Positions 63,869 through 64,000 of a stretch of 64,000 bases of DNA are shown here, piece after piece; position 1 is the stretch's first letter; each line of letters starts with the position of its first letter. Made by a program: the position numbers and the translations under genes. Origin of the DNA: Anaerovibrio lipolyticus DSM 3074 (GTDB taxonomy: Bacteria > Bacillota > Negativicutes > Selenomonadales > Selenomonadaceae). The notes beneath the pieces were generated by a model, which was not told the origin of the DNA, did no database searches, and saw only the letters and a list, made by a program, of their open reading frames with translations. Where the stretch lies: the NCBI RefSeq assembly GCF_900141865.1, contig NZ_FQYW01000004.1, positions 161,976 to 225,975 on the forward strand. The letters are read 5' to 3'.

Positions 63869-64000
63869 TTGGCGGATAATTCGTTAGAAATACGAACCAG
63901 GGTCCGCATGGCTCAATGGCAGTCAATAATTAAAGAGTGCAAGGAATCCGGCATGACGGTAGCTGAATTCTGTGAAGACAGAAATATCAGTTGGCACGCC
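63869..64000 (+). CDS. IS66 accessory protein TnpA, partial
   Basis: The first 44 codons are visible from a TTG start with GGAGGTG about 6 bases upstream. The product includes RVRMAQWQSIIKECKESGM and TVAEFCEDRNISWHA, the N-terminal helix-turn-helix-like pattern of the small IS66 protein TnpA. It would be followed by tnpB and tnpC (the DDE transposase) to the right. Confidence 0.82.
   Translation, partial: MADNSLEIRTRVRMAQWQSIIKECKESGMTVAEFCEDRNISWHA

Larger units (their letters stand above)
63745..64000 (+). mobile_element. IS66-family insertion sequence, left end (continues past window)
   Basis: The end starts GTAAGCGTC, the GTAAGCG tip typical of IS66-family inverted repeats, inside the glycosyltransferase gene. 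Then follow a hairpin (63815-63847) and the first IS gene on the plus strand. The right end and target duplication are outside the window. Confidence 0.75.

Overview
The window looks like a chromosome segment of a motile, anaerobic, diderm Firmicute. Negativicutes, Selenomonadaceae-like, is my best inference. Supporting observations: Gram-positive-type neighbourhoods (ftsEX with an M23 hydrolase and an S41 protease, long-form hibernation factor, DUF5693 next to CsaB) sit beside heptose and GT9 genes typical of outer-membrane organisms. There are also flagellins, a corrinoid methyl-transfer operon and 4Fe-4S proteins. Almost every gene is on the minus strand. I see no rRNA or tRNA.

Layout. 1-3.4 kb: envelope division operon (ftsE, ftsX, M23 hydrolase, S41 protease). 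3.6-7.2 kb: ferredoxin-like protein, ketopantoate reductase-like protein, and an EamA exporter divergent from an XRE-cupin regulator with palindromic operators. 7.3-16.3 kb: nine-gene corrinoid methyltransferase operon (B12 protein, three UroD-fold methyltransferases, RACo-type activator, nitrate/sulfonate/taurine-type ABC importer, DUF1847 protein). 16.4-20.4 kb: CsaB, DUF5693 and DUF2993 envelope genes. 20.5-28.5 kb: housekeeping genes (prfB, secA, hpf, csp, amino-acid ABC importer, zinc-ribbon protein), with palindromic dispersed repeats. 28.5-35.7 kb: sugar-transfer genes (two GT41 O-GlcNAc-transferase-like proteins, a StrF-like glycosyltransferase, HAD phosphatase, UDP-galactopyranose mutase). 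35.7-40.0 kb: a worn toxin-antitoxin region (HipA remnant, HEPN/MNT pair, RelE/Phd pair, DUF4143 remnant) around an exported phosphatidylserine decarboxylase-like protein. 40.0-44.8 kb: two flagellins, one of 969 residues and one carrying a zinc metallopeptidase domain (flagellinolysin type). 44.9-63.8 kb: a long co-directional glycan island that reads straight into the flagellins. It is cut at its upstream end by an IS66-family element running off the window.

How they work together. The island encodes a complete route to a nucleotide-activated heptose (GmhA, HddA, a fused HddC-GmhB). It also carries a GT9 transferase, several GT2/GT4 transferases, a glycerol-phosphate-type cytidylyltransferase and phosphotransferase, an FkbM methyltransferase and two TIM-barrel sugar isomerases. 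Being directly upstream of and co-oriented with two flagellins, it probably builds and attaches flagellar glycans; a surface polysaccharide is the alternative. Its most striking feature is one small Rossmann-like module (FGAGxxG near its start) fused to at least eight, probably nine, different enzymes.

The best candidates for new biology are this shared module, the glycosylated proteolytic flagellum, and the corrinoid operon with its own importer, whose methyl donor is unknown.
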